Below, in pieces: positions 9,237 to 17,210 of a DNA stretch of 64,000 nt. The stretch is taken from assembly GCF_947504215.1 (NCBI RefSeq), contig NZ_CANNGO010000005.1:124001-188000 (forward strand), written 5' to 3'. Below the pieces are notes generated by a model. That model saw only the letters and a list, made by a program, of their open reading frames with translations. It was not told where the DNA came from and did not search any database. Positions within the stretch are counted from its first letter, which is position 1. Each line of letters opens with the position of its first letter. The stretch comes from an uncultured Ruegeria sp. (lineage in GTDB: Bacteria; Pseudomonadota; Alphaproteobacteria; Rhodobacterales; Rhodobacteraceae). A program made the position numbers and the translations under genes.

Positions 9237-9821
9237 CTACTCCTGCGGGGCGTTGGCGTTGCGCCCGGCCATCACAACACTGATCGTATACGCCACTTCG
9301 GGGCTGAGACCGGCAAGGACTCCAGCTGCAGCGTCAGGCGGCATGCGCGACAGAAAACCAGCCGCAAAAGTCGGGTCCATGGTCTCGAACAGCGCAGCGA
9401 CATCTTTGGGCTTCATGTTCTGGTACACGTCTGTCAGACGCGTCAGATCAGTTTCCGCAGCCTTGTCCGCCACGGCCAGCGTCGCGCGCAGGGAAGTTTC
9501 GGCCTCTTGCATCGCAATTAATCTGGTCTCAATTGCCTGGTCTGCTATCTCCAGCGCTTTTTCCCTTTCGACCAATGCATCTTCGCGCGCCTGCACGCGT
9601 TCCTCGCGACGCAAAAGTTCGGTCAATACAACCTGAACATCCCGTGTATCCGCCGAGGCAGACTTACTTTCGATAGGCTGAGGTTCTGTCGATTTGGCCA
9701 GGGCTGGCCCGGCTTCCAACCCCAACCGAATCGCAGCTGAGCCAATCATCAAAAAAGAAATCACCGCAAGAACACCACCTCGTGGATGCCCGCGCGTCTC
9801 ATTTGCCGGGCGACTTCTCAT
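9237..9821 (-). CDS. MotE-like flagellar protein with MgtE N-type domain
   Basis: A 194-residue protein with one N-terminal membrane helix (about residues 17-35), a long charged coiled coil (about 65-125, RREERVQAREDALVEREKAL) and a C-terminal helical domain of the MgtE_N/FliG-like type (MKPKDVAALFETMDPTFAAGFLSRM). This layout matches MotE, a periplasmic chaperone of stator partner MotC in rhizobia, and similar proteins in other alphaproteobacterial flagellar loci. It overlaps the upstream gene by four bases (ATGA). The role in stator or basal-body assembly is inferred from family and position. Confidence 0.75.
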   Translation of the reverse strand: MRSRPANETRGHPRGGVLAVISFLMIGSAAIRLGLEAGPALAKSTEPQPIESKSASADTRDVQVVLTELLRREERVQAREDALVEREKALEIADQAIETRLIAMQEAETSLRATLAVADKAAETDLTRLTDVYQNMKPKDVAALFETMDPTFAAGFLSRMPPDAAAGVLAGLSPEVAYTISVVMAGRNANAPQE

Positions 9822-10315
9822 TTTGGGGCCTCGTTCTGCTTGCGGTCATGCCGGAAAAACATCACGCCTTCAGGGACTTTTGCAGAGGCATCAAGGGCTG
9901 AGGCATCTCCGGATTCAGACGAGACAGCGAGCTCTTGCGCCGCGACCTTGATGTCCTGGGTCATTGAATCAGAAGGCAGGTCGTCTCTGGGGGAGGCATC
10001 CGATTTGGTAGCAGTGTCGACAGTCTCATCTGTGACAACGTCATGCATCGACGCCATCATGAGTTCCAGCCGCTGAGCCACTGTCTCCGCACGTTGAGTG
10101 AGGTCTTTAAGCACATCGCCCGATTGGTCAGAGGCCGCCCGCGCGCTCTCCAGCGATGTCCTCAGCTCATCCGCCTGAGAAGACAGTACGGCAACAGCGC
10201 CGCCTACGCCCTTTTCGAGATTTGTGAACCGCTTGAGCCGTCGTGACAGCACAAAGCAATAAAGGCCCGCGCCCAGCGCCCCCGCAACCAGCAAAATATC
10301 CGCAACCAGCTCCAA
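9818..10315 (-). CDS. DUF6468-like flagellar-locus membrane protein
   Basis: A 165-residue protein with one N-terminal membrane helix (LVADILLVAGALGAGLYCFVLSRRL), then an amphipathic coiled-coil region (LSSQADELRTSLESARAASD, TQRAETVAQRLELMMASM) and an acidic, Ser/Asp-rich C-terminal half. The helix plus SRRL-x-R-x-T-N-L-E-x-G-V pattern recalls DUF6468 proteins found next to fliL in Alphaproteobacteria, where a relative in Caulobacter (PflI) affects flagellar placement; I state that from memory. It is 9 bases after fliL and overlaps the MotE-like gene. The function here is not established. Confidence 0.6.
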   Translation of the reverse strand: MELVADILLVAGALGAGLYCFVLSRRLKRFTNLEKGVGGAVAVLSSQADELRTSLESARAASDQSGDVLKDLTQRAETVAQRLELMMASMHDVVTDETVDTATKSDASPRDDLPSDSMTQDIKVAAQELAVSSESGDASALDASAKVPEGVMFFRHDRKQNEAPK

Positions 10316-10324
10316 TTTCGCCTC

Positions 10325-10822
10325 CTAATTCAGTACAAATTCCATGACCAGAACGTCACGCACCCGGCCTTCGCCGACGACAATTCCGAAGCGCCGCAGC
10401 AGGTGCCCGCGAATGCGTATCAGGGCTAGAGAATCCTCAAGATCCGAGATTTCAACGGCCCGCAGATACCCGTTCAGGACATCCATGATTCGTGGCTGCA
10501 TTTTTTCCACATCAGCGATGTACGGTGCGTTAACTTCGAGCTGCGCATGAAATTTCAGATGGCGCGACTCGCCCGTATTCACAGATACGATGACAGGCGG
10601 AAGATCGACGAATCCCACATCTGCAAGTGCCTTAGCGGGCATGTCTTCCTGGGTTTTATCAATGGCGGCCTTTTCTGCCTTGGCGCCAAAGGGCAACACC
10701 CCGGACGAAGTCAGAAAATACCCAGCGGCCGCGCCTGAGATCGCCAGAATCAACCCGACAATCAACCCCATTTTCCCCTTTTTTACAGGGGCCTCCGCCT
10801 GTTCTGCAGTTGCGTCGGTCAT
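10325..10822 (-). CDS. fliL: Flagellar basal body-associated protein FliL
   Basis: A 165-residue FliL. It has a short cytoplasmic tail, one membrane helix (MGLIVGLILAISGAAAGYFL) and a periplasmic domain with the family pattern FVDLPPVIVSVN, LKFHAQLEV and a C-terminal FGIVVGEGRVRDVLVMEFVLN. FliL surrounds the stator and modulates torque. I chose the ATG at 10822 because GAGGA lies five bases upstream; an ATG at 10855 has only a weak site. It is the first gene of the leftward flagellar operon and is divergent from fliF, with a CtrA-like box between them. Confidence 0.9.
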   Translation of the reverse strand: MTDATAEQAEAPVKKGKMGLIVGLILAISGAAAGYFLTSSGVLPFGAKAEKAAIDKTQEDMPAKALADVGFVDLPPVIVSVNTGESRHLKFHAQLEVNAPYIADVEKMQPRIMDVLNGYLRAVEISDLEDSLALIRIRGHLLRRFGIVVGEGRVRDVLVMEFVLN

Positions 10823-10868
10823 GACGTCCTCATTCATCCAATCTGCAACTGTCATAACCCTATATGGA

Positions 10869-10883
10869 CTAACCGATTGTTAA
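10869..10883. promoter_or_regulatory. CtrA-like box between fliL and fliF
   Basis: CTAA, seven bases, then TTAA, matching the CtrA consensus TTAA-N7-TTAA with one mismatch. It lies in the 119-base divergent region of two flagellar operons. CtrA control of motility is known in Roseobacter-group bacteria. Binding is inferred. Confidence 0.5.
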
Positions 10884-10941
10884 GGGCATTCGGCCAAACA
10901 AGAGGGGTGCCGGGCAGAATGTCGGCGAGTCGGAGGTGAGT

Positions 10942-12528
10942 GTGCAGCAGATCGGAACCGTCTGGGCGGGTTTGGACAGGCGAAAACAAATTGTCGTCGC
11001 TGGTGCGGTTGTGCTGGTCTTTCTTGGTGTATTGGGGATGTCACGGCTTGTGTCCGCGCCGTCGATGACACTGCTATATGCAGGGCTGGAAAGCGGTGCC
11101 GCAGGGGACATCGTCCGTTCGCTGGATCAGCGTGGTGTGCCATACGAGATTCGTGGCGGGTCCATCTATGTTCCAGGCGCAAAGCGGGACGAATTGCGCA
11201 TGATGTTGGCCAGCGAAGGCTTGCCTGCAAACAGTAACCGTGGGTACGAACTGCTAGATACACTCAGCGGTTTTGGTACCACGTCGCAGATGTTCGATGC
11301 CGCCTATTGGCGCGCGAAAGAGGGTGAGTTGGCGCGCACCATTGTCGGCAGTCGCCATATCAGCCAAGCTCGGGTTCATATTGCAAATGCATCGGCGAAC
11401 CCGTTTCAGCGAAGCGTCGCTCCAACCGCCTCGGTCTATCTGGTTCCATCGGGGTCAGATATAACTGGCGATCAGGCCAAGGCGGTTCGCTTTCTTGTGT
11501 CATCCGCCGTCAGTGGTCTGGCGCCCGAGAACGTGGCTGTTATTGATTCCAATGGATCCGTAATCGGAGGGCAGGAGACGGCGGTGGCCGCTGATACGGC
11601 CGATGATAAGTCCCGCCAATTGCGCGAACGGGTTTTGCGCCTAGTCGAGGCTCGGGTTGGCACTGGCAACGCTGTGGTCGAGGTTAGCGTCGATACCGTG
11701 ACCAAAACGGAATCGATCCGCGAACGGCGCTTTGATCCCAAAGGTCGCGTTGCGATTAGCACGGATGTTGAAGAGAAATCGGATAGCGCCCGCAACCAGT
11801 CGTCTGATGTAACTGTTGCGTCGAACCTGCCTGATGGTGATGGTGCAGGGGGTGATGAATCGAATTCGACGGCGACGCAAACCCGCGAACGTGTGAACTA
11901 TGAAGTGTCCGAGACCGAGCTTGAGGTCCATAATGCACCAGGGGCAATCAAACGGCTGACGGTTGCCGTATTGGTCAATGGCATGCGCGCAGTTGACGCC
12001 GCCGGTGCCGAAACCTTTACACCGCTGCCGCAGACCGAGCTCGACGCGTTGGAAGAGCTTGTTGCATCTGCCGTCGGGTTTGATCCCGAACGTGGGGATG
12101 TAATCACATTGAAATCTCTGGATCTGCCAGCTGTTGAACCTCAGGGGACACTGGTCTCGGCGTCGATGTGGCAGAAGATCCATCTGGATGCGATGTCTCT
12201 CATCCAAATGGCCGTTCTGGCGATTGTCTCTCTGGTTCTGGCGTTGTTTGTCATCCGACCGATCTTGATGAAACCCGCAATGGCCCAGGCCTTACTGCCA
12301 GCCGGCGCAGCACCTGTAGCGGACGATGCCCCGCTGCTAACGGGCGAAATTGCGGCGGCTGACGGATCGGACTTTTCGCAACTTCCGGCGCAAGCCAATG
12401 TACCGGCGCTCGGCTCCGCTGTGTCAGAAGATCCGGTGGATCGGCTTCGGTCCATGATCGGTGACAAGCAGGAGGAGACAGTGGAGATCCTTCGCAGTTG
12501 GCTTGAAGAAGGCGAGGAGCGTGCGTGA
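10942..12528 (+). CDS. fliF: Flagellar MS-ring protein FliF
   Basis: A 528-residue FliF that builds the MS ring in the inner membrane. It has an N-terminal membrane helix (IVVAGAVVLVFLGVLGMSRL), a YscJ/FliF ring-building domain (MTLLYAGLESGAAGDIV through about residue 215), the RBM3/collar region with a Ser/Asp/Gly-rich linker, a second membrane helix (LIQMAVLAIVSLVLALFVI) and a C-terminal FliG-binding tail (VEILRSWLEE). I chose GTG at 10942, five bases after GGAGG; a GTG at 10936 would overlap that site. It heads the rightward operon fliF-fliH-fliN-fliP, with each junction overlapping. Confidence 0.93.
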   Translation: MQQIGTVWAGLDRRKQIVVAGAVVLVFLGVLGMSRLVSAPSMTLLYAGLESGAAGDIVRSLDQRGVPYEIRGGSIYVPGAKRDELRMMLASEGLPANSNRGYELLDTLSGFGTTSQMFDAAYWRAKEGELARTIVGSRHISQARVHIANASANPFQRSVAPTASVYLVPSGSDITGDQAKAVRFLVSSAVSGLAPENVAVIDSNGSVIGGQETAVAADTADDKSRQLRERVLRLVEARVGTGNAVVEVSVDTVTKTESIRERRFDPKGRVAISTDVEEKSDSARNQSSDVTVASNLPDGDGAGGDESNSTATQTRERVNYEVSETELEVHNAPGAIKRLTVAVLVNGMRAVDAAGAETFTPLPQTELDALEELVASAVGFDPERGDVITLKSLDLPAVEPQGTLVSASMWQKIHLDAMSLIQMAVLAIVSLVLALFVIRPILMKPAMAQALLPAGAAPVADDAPLLTGEIAAADGSDFSQLPAQANVPALGSAVSEDPVDRLRSMIGDKQEETVEILRSWLEEGEERA

Positions 12529-13124
12529 TGTCCATTACCCATCTTCTTGAAGACTTCACGGTGCAGTCCGGCGGCGGCAAGATTCATTTGCTGGATGACG
12601 AAGCATTGGAAGAACAAAACCTTGCGGCCTTTGAAAAGGGGTATGGCGCTGGGTGGGAAGACGCGATGCAGGCGCAAGAACAAAGCCAAGGGCAGGTCTC
12701 GGCCGAGCTTGGCAATGCATTGCAGGACATGTCGTTCACCTACCACGAGGCAATCAACCGCATGACGCTGTCGCTGGAACCGATGTTCCAGAGCCTGACC
12801 CGCATCGTTCTGCCGGACACTATGGAGCGCGGCTTTGCGGCCCGGATGGTCGAGCAATTGTGTGGCATGGCTGGTGAACAGATTGAACAGCCGATGCAGA
12901 TCAGGGTGCCCAAAGGGTGTGCCAAAGACGTCGAGGCGATGATTCCATCCGACTTATCGCCGACCCCGCGCGTGATTGAGGATGCGTCGCTGGACCCGGG
13001 CCAAGCGCGGTTGCAAGTAGGCGTTTCCCGACGCGAGATCGATTGCAGCGCTCTGCTGGCTTCGGTCGCGTACGCATTCGATTCCTATGTGTTTGAGGCA
13101 AGAGAGGCTTTGTCAAATGAGTGA
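12528..13124 (+). CDS. fliH: FliH-like flagellar export regulator
   Basis: A 198-residue cytoplasmic protein starting at an ATG that shares one base with the fliF stop (TGATG). The N-terminal part is glutamate- and glutamine-rich and helical (AFEKGYGAGWEDAMQAQEQSQG, a GxxxG-like run typical of FliH). The C-terminal part has the V-x-V-PxG-type beta segments of FliH/SctL (IRVPKGCAKDVEAM, RLQVGVSRREIDCS). FliH holds and inhibits the ATPase FliI and links it to the C ring. Similarity in this family is low, so the call also rests on its place between fliF and fliN. No fliI is in the window. Confidence 0.7.
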   Translation: MSITHLLEDFTVQSGGGKIHLLDDEALEEQNLAAFEKGYGAGWEDAMQAQEQSQGQVSAELGNALQDMSFTYHEAINRMTLSLEPMFQSLTRIVLPDTMERGFAARMVEQLCGMAGEQIEQPMQIRVPKGCAKDVEAMIPSDLSPTPRVIEDASLDPGQARLQVGVSRREIDCSALLASVAYAFDSYVFEAREALSNE

Positions 13125-13404
13125 TACTCAGACCCCGAAATCAGATAAGCCGAACCCGTTTGATTCTGTTCCGATCGAAGTAACCGTGTCGGTTGGCCGT
13201 GCACGCCCTTTGATCAAGGACCTGTTGAACATGGGCGAGAACGCTGTGTTGACCTTGGACAAGCGGATTGAGGATCCGGTTGACCTGTATGTCGGAGACC
13301 AATTGGTTGCACGCGGTTTGCTCGAGGAAATGGAGGGCGATCAAGCCGGTCAACTGGCTGTGCGATTGACGGAAATTGCCGATCTGCAAAATGGGATCGG
13401 GTAA
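13117..13404 (+). CDS. fliN: Flagellar C-ring switch protein FliN
   Basis: A 95-residue protein that is almost entirely a SpoA (FliN/SctQ C-terminal) domain: VPIEVTVSVGRARPLIKDLL, then L-x-LDKRIEDPVDLYVGDQLVARGLL with the family's D-x-Y-V-x-D-x-L-V-A-x-G pattern. FliN forms the base of the C ring and docks FliH. The ATG at 13117 overlaps the fliH stop by eight bases; an upstream in-frame start at 13087 would lie deep in fliH. Its stop overlaps the fliP start (TAATG). Confidence 0.9.
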   Translation: MSDTQTPKSDKPNPFDSVPIEVTVSVGRARPLIKDLLNMGENAVLTLDKRIEDPVDLYVGDQLVARGLLEEMEGDQAGQLAVRLTEIADLQNGIG

Positions 13405-14135
13405 TGCGCGCCCTGATCTGTTTGGTTTGTGCGGCTGTATTTCTAAGCCCGTCGCTTGCCGTGGCACAGGAGCTGACGCTTTCGCTGGGCGAGGGCGGGT
13501 CAATCTCGGCCCGGACCATCCAGCTGATTCTGCTGATCACCGTGCTGAGCCTTGCGCCTGGGTTAGCGATCATGATCACTTGTTTTCCGTTTTTGATCAC
13601 CGTTCTGGCCATCCTGAGACAAGGTATCGGGCTGCAGCAATCACCACCAAACATGTTGATCGTAAGCCTGGCTCTGTTTCTGACTTACTTTATCATGGAG
13701 CCCGTGTTTACCGAGGCTTGGACCGATGGAATCCGCCCACTGGTTGAAGAAACGATGGGTGTTGAAACAGCATTAGAACGCGCATTGGAGCCATTCAGGG
13801 TATTTATGGCCAACCGTTTGGACGTGGACACGTTCTATGCCATGGCGGCATTACGACCCGGAGGCGACGCGCTGGAACTGTCAGCCCAGGCCCCGCTTTC
13901 GGTTCTGATGCCGTCTTTTATGCTTTCCGAGATTGCCCGGGCCTTTCAGATCGGCTTTCTGATCTTTCTGCCATTTTTGATCATCGATCTGGTGGTAGCC
14001 GCTGTTCTTATGTCCATGGGTATGATGATGGTGCCGCCCGCGATTGTTTCACTGCCGTTCAAACTGGCGTTCTTTGTGATCGCCGACGGATGGGCACTGA
14101 TCGCCAGCGCCTTGGTGCGCAGTTACATGCCATGA
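13404..14135 (+). CDS. fliP: Flagellar export gate protein FliP
   Basis: A 243-residue polytopic protein of the type III export gate. It has a cleavable signal (LICLVCAAVFLSPSLAVAQ), then the FliP core: IQLILLITVLSLAPGLAIMITCF, the QSPPNMLIVSLALFLTYFIMEP segment, the soluble loop, and the signature LMPSFMLSEIARAFQIGFLIFLPFLIIDLVVAAVLMSMGM. Length matches the family. FliP assembles with FliQ and FliR, neither of which is in this window. It closes the rightward operon. Confidence 0.95.
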   Translation: MRALICLVCAAVFLSPSLAVAQELTLSLGEGGSISARTIQLILLITVLSLAPGLAIMITCFPFLITVLAILRQGIGLQQSPPNMLIVSLALFLTYFIMEPVFTEAWTDGIRPLVEETMGVETALERALEPFRVFMANRLDVDTFYAMAALRPGGDALELSAQAPLSVLMPSFMLSEIARAFQIGFLIFLPFLIIDLVVAAVLMSMGMMMVPPAIVSLPFKLAFFVIADGWALIASALVRSYMP

Positions 14136-14241
14136 CACCTGTCAGGGTGTTCCATCAAAGGGCGCGTTTGCGGCATAACCGCCAGTTCTCAAGGACTGTG
14201 TTGAGGAACCGCAAAATAGGCAGGTTCGAACACACTCAGTC

Positions 14242-14850
14242 TTAACCCGTCCGGTCAAGGTCCTTGATCAGCTGGTTCAGGTTGCCTTTTCTTGCATCCA
14301 GCATTGCGCCGATTTCAGTTCGTTCGGTCAGCAGCAGGTTCACGCCTTCGATGAACATGTTGTAGAACTTGTCACGCCCCGATTTGTCGGACACAAGAAA
14401 AGTCACATCAAAAGGTGCTGAACCGCGCAGTTTCACCAGGGTTCTGACCTCGTACCCCGCTTTGATCTTTCGGGCGTTACGTACATTGACCTCACCCCCG
14501 ATGAATTCCCGGAAGCGGCGGCCGTACTTGCGCGAGATATATCCCTGAAACGCTTTGGTGAACTTTTTCAGCTGCGACGGGCTGGCGGTGCGGGCATCCA
14601 CACCCAAAGCATAGCGCGCCATGATCGGCACGTCGGCATATTGCACAAAGATCTTTTCGAAATCACGCAACATGGCGTTTTCCGATTTGCCCGATGCGAT
14701 CACGCGATTGATTTCGGTTACCACGCTGTTCACCAGTGCCTTGGCGCTTGCCTCAGTCTGGGCAAATGCGGACACAGGTATCGCTGTCAGTGCTACACCC
14801 GTCAGGGTAGTCGCAATAAAATGGCGTCGGTTCAAGGCTTTACTCGGCAT
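14242..14850 (-). CDS. mlaC: Phospholipid-binding protein MlaC
   Basis: A 202-residue periplasmic protein of the MlaC/Ttg2D family, carrying lipids between the outer-membrane protein MlaA and the inner-membrane transporter. It has an Arg-Arg signal (SKALNRRHFIATTLTGVALT, possibly Tat-dependent), then the family core with DFEKIFVQYADVPIMARYALG, SPSQLKKFTKAFQGYISRKYG and F-x-Y-N-M-FIEGVNLLLTERTEIGAML. Its start overlaps the mlaA stop by 11 bases, so the two form an operon. The mlaFED transporter genes are not here. Confidence 0.88.
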   Translation of the reverse strand: MPSKALNRRHFIATTLTGVALTAIPVSAFAQTEASAKALVNSVVTEINRVIASGKSENAMLRDFEKIFVQYADVPIMARYALGVDARTASPSQLKKFTKAFQGYISRKYGRRFREFIGGEVNVRNARKIKAGYEVRTLVKLRGSAPFDVTFLVSDKSGRDKFYNMFIEGVNLLLTERTEIGAMLDARKGNLNQLIKDLDRTG

Positions 14851-15655
14851 AGGGGTCCTCGTAAGGGTCTAAATAGGGGTCCCTGACTGGGTCGGTTCCG
14901 ATGTCGGCATAGGGATCGGTGTAAAGGTCCAGATAGGCATCCTCGTCATCCCTTGCCAGTTCAAACCGGCGATTCTGCAAATAGATCAGACGCGCCTGCG
15001 CATAACTGTCGGCGCTGTCATACAAGATCGAATCGACCGTGTCCGAGAACCGACCCCGGTCGCCCATCCGTCGTACAACTTCGGCATAGACACCCAGATT
15101 GTCGGCCGGGCGCGTTGGCGTGAAATTGATGGGGTTCGAGAACAGGTTGACCACGACACCTACGGCATCGCGGGTGGTCGAGGGGCCGTAGAACGGCAGT
15201 TCGACATAAGCACCTTCGCCAAAGCCCCAGACATGCAGTGTCTCGCCGAAATCGGTATCAACCGGAGGCAGGTTCAGTTCGTCTGCAGGGGCGGATAACC
15301 CAAATCCGCCAACAGTCATGTTGATCACGAACCGCAAAAGTGCGTTACCCATCTGCTTGGGGTTGCCCTGCAGCAGATAGTCAACCGCCTGTCCAGGCAG
15401 AGAGATATTCTCGGCGAATGTACTAAAGCTGGTGACCATCGGGTCGGGAACGATTTTCACATAACCTTTCGAGGCTGGACGAAACAGGAACCGATCCAGG
15501 CCAAGGTTGAATTTGTGAACGGATCGGTTTGTGTCTTCATACGGGTCAAAAACCTGACCGCGGGCGGCTTGATCTGAAGGTTGTGAGGCGCACGCAGTCA
15601 ATACGAACACCAGCGGAAGAACAACAAGATGTTTTAGGCGAAGTCTGCTTAACAC
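14840..15655 (-). CDS. mlaA: Outer-membrane lipid asymmetry lipoprotein MlaA (VacJ)
   Basis: A 271-residue lipoprotein. I chose GTG at 15655, which follows a GGAG site and puts the signal (LKHLVVLPLVFVLTAC) at the N-terminus; a longer in-frame start at 15814 would add an unlikely leader. The core has the MlaA pattern DPYEDTNRSVHKFNLGLDRF, the F-x-F-x-NI segment and the G-Y-GLP-type loop GAYVELPFYGPSTTRDAVG. MlaA removes mislocalised phospholipid from the outer leaflet. An acidic Tyr-Asp-Pro-rich tail of about 35 residues (DPYLDPYEDPYAE at the end) is unusual. Confidence 0.9.
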   Translation of the reverse strand: MLSRLRLKHLVVLPLVFVLTACASQPSDQAARGQVFDPYEDTNRSVHKFNLGLDRFLFRPASKGYVKIVPDPMVTSFSTFAENISLPGQAVDYLLQGNPKQMGNALLRFVINMTVGGFGLSAPADELNLPPVDTDFGETLHVWGFGEGAYVELPFYGPSTTRDAVGVVVNLFSNPINFTPTRPADNLGVYAEVVRRMGDRGRFSDTVDSILYDSADSYAQARLIYLQNRRFELARDDEDAYLDLYTDPYADIGTDPVRDPYLDPYEDPYAE

Positions 15656-15945
15656 GGTCTTTGTTACTCCAAAGCGGCCTAGCACCTTCGCGACCAGGCA
15701 TTCAATCAACAATGTAGTGCTGTATCGGCACAAGTCGTTGTCACATAGATGTTTCGGGTCAAAATTGAAACACCTTGCGTTTAACCCGCCTGCCGGTCCG
15801 GGGTAAAGTGACACCGGTTCAACAGTTCGGAATAAGAGAAGTTATGCCAAGATTGCAGGCATTCCAGAAAATACTGGTTTCCGGCTTTCCCAATCCGATC
15901 TTCCCGGTTAGCGTCCGCCCGAGTCGAAAACAGGGAGGATCATAA
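15656..15945. other. Divergent intergenic region mlaA/ridA with a possible 33-codon leader
   Basis: These 290 bases separate two divergent genes. The only structure I see is a short frame at 15844-15945 (33 codons, starting MPRLQAFQ) whose TAA directly abuts the ridA ATG, so the ridA ribosome site (GGGAGGA) lies inside it. An AGAGAAG lies just before its ATG. It could be a translated leader or chance. No clear -35/-10 pair or terminator is visible. Confidence 0.3.
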
Positions 15946-16401
15946 ATGAGCATCGCAGCCAAATTGGAAAGCCTGGGTGTGACCTTGCCCGATGCACCTG
16001 CACCAGCGGCAAACTATGTGCCTTTTGTGCGTGTCGGTAACATCGTCTACGTCTCAGGCCAGATATCAAAGGCAGATGACCTGATCACCGGCAAACTGGG
16101 GGATGACATGGATGTCGCAGCAGGCGCTGCGGCGGCAAAGGTTTGTGCCATCAATCTGCTTGCGCAGGTCAGGGCAGCCTGCGGTGGTGACATCGAAAAG
16201 CTGGTGCGTGTGATCAAGCTGACTGGCTTTGTGAATTCAACCGCAGATTTCACAGACCAACCACAGGTGATCAACGGGGCCTCAGATTTCCTTGTCGAGG
16301 CTTTGGGGGATGCAGGTCGTCATTCCCGTTCAGCTGTCAGCGCTGCATCATTGCCACTGGGTGTCGCTGTTGAAATCGAAGGTATTTTCGAGGTTCAATG
16401 A
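15946..16401 (+). CDS. RidA family protein
   Basis: A 151-residue YjgF/YER057c/UK114 protein. Known RidA proteins hydrolyse reactive enamine/imine intermediates formed by PLP enzymes. The family pattern is present: VRVGNIVYVSGQIS in the N-terminal half and RSAVSAASLPLGVAVEIEGIFEV at the end, with the Arg (in HSRSAVS) that binds the carboxylate in active members. It belongs to the longer YjgH/RutC-like branch rather than strict RidA, so its substrate is uncertain. GGGAGGA precedes the ATG. The stop overlaps the next start (ATGA), joining it to the phosphodiesterase gene. Confidence 0.85.
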   Translation: MSIAAKLESLGVTLPDAPAPAANYVPFVRVGNIVYVSGQISKADDLITGKLGDDMDVAAGAAAAKVCAINLLAQVRAACGGDIEKLVRVIKLTGFVNSTADFTDQPQVINGASDFLVEALGDAGRHSRSAVSAASLPLGVAVEIEGIFEVQ

Positions 16402-17165
16402 CACCGTCTCTGCCAGCAGAGTTCCTGCAAACCCCGCTCGCACATCGGGCGCTGCATGACAAAACGCAGAGCCGTCCGGAAAACAGCCGGGCGGCCATTC
16501 GTGCTGCCGTCGAGGCCGGGTATGGGATTGAGGTCGATCTGCAACTGACCTCGGATGATCGCGCGATGGTGTTTCACGACTACGACATGGCCCGATTGAC
16601 CGGGCAGTCTGGTCCAATCCGGCAGATCACCGCTACGCAGGCGTCATCCACCACGTTGCTGCACGCTGACGATGGCATTCCGACGCTGGATGAAGTGCTG
16701 GATCTGGTTGCTGGCAAGGTGCCGCTGTTGATCGAGCTCAAGGATCAGGACGGGGCGATGGGCACGGATGTTGGGGCTCTCGAACAGGATGCTGTTCGCG
16801 CGTTGCAAGGATATGATGGCCCGCTAGCGCTGATGTCTTTCAATCCAAACAGCGTGGCCGAACTGGCTCGTCTGGCGCCGGATTTGCCGCGCGGTCTGGT
16901 GACCAGTTCATATGATCCGCAGGATTGGCCCCTGTCTGAAGAAACTTGCAGCCATCTGCGCGCCATTCCCGATTTCGATCGGGTCGGCGCCAGTTTCATC
17001 AGCCACGAAGTCCACGATCTGGCCCGTCCCCGAGTAGCTGAACTCAAATCGAAGGGTGTACCGATACTGTGTTGGACGGTCCGGTCGCCCGAACAAGAGG
17101 CAGAAGCGCGCAAGGTTGCCGACAATGTGACCTTTGAGGGGTATTTGGCCGCACAACCGGGTTGA
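16398..17165 (+). CDS. Glycerophosphodiester phosphodiesterase
   Basis: A 255-residue GDPD (UgpQ-like) enzyme that hydrolyses deacylated phospholipids to glycerol 3-phosphate and an alcohol. Motifs seen in order are AHRALHD (catalytic His-Arg), RPENSRAA (metal Glu), GIEVDLQLTSDD (Glu and Asp metal ligands), MVFHDYDMARLT (second catalytic His) and LIELKDQ. There is no signal peptide, so it is cytoplasmic. It is translationally coupled to the RidA gene upstream (ATGA overlap) and sits 45 bases before the FemAB-like gene. Confidence 0.88.
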   Translation: MTPSLPAEFLQTPLAHRALHDKTQSRPENSRAAIRAAVEAGYGIEVDLQLTSDDRAMVFHDYDMARLTGQSGPIRQITATQASSTTLLHADDGIPTLDEVLDLVAGKVPLLIELKDQDGAMGTDVGALEQDAVRALQGYDGPLALMSFNPNSVAELARLAPDLPRGLVTSSYDPQDWPLSEETCSHLRAIPDFDRVGASFISHEVHDLARPRVAELKSKGVPILCWTVRSPEQEAEARKVADNVTFEGYLAAQPG

Positions 17166-17210
17166 TCCCGCCGCGTCCCACCACAAATATTGATCAGGTG
17201 CGGAGGGCAT

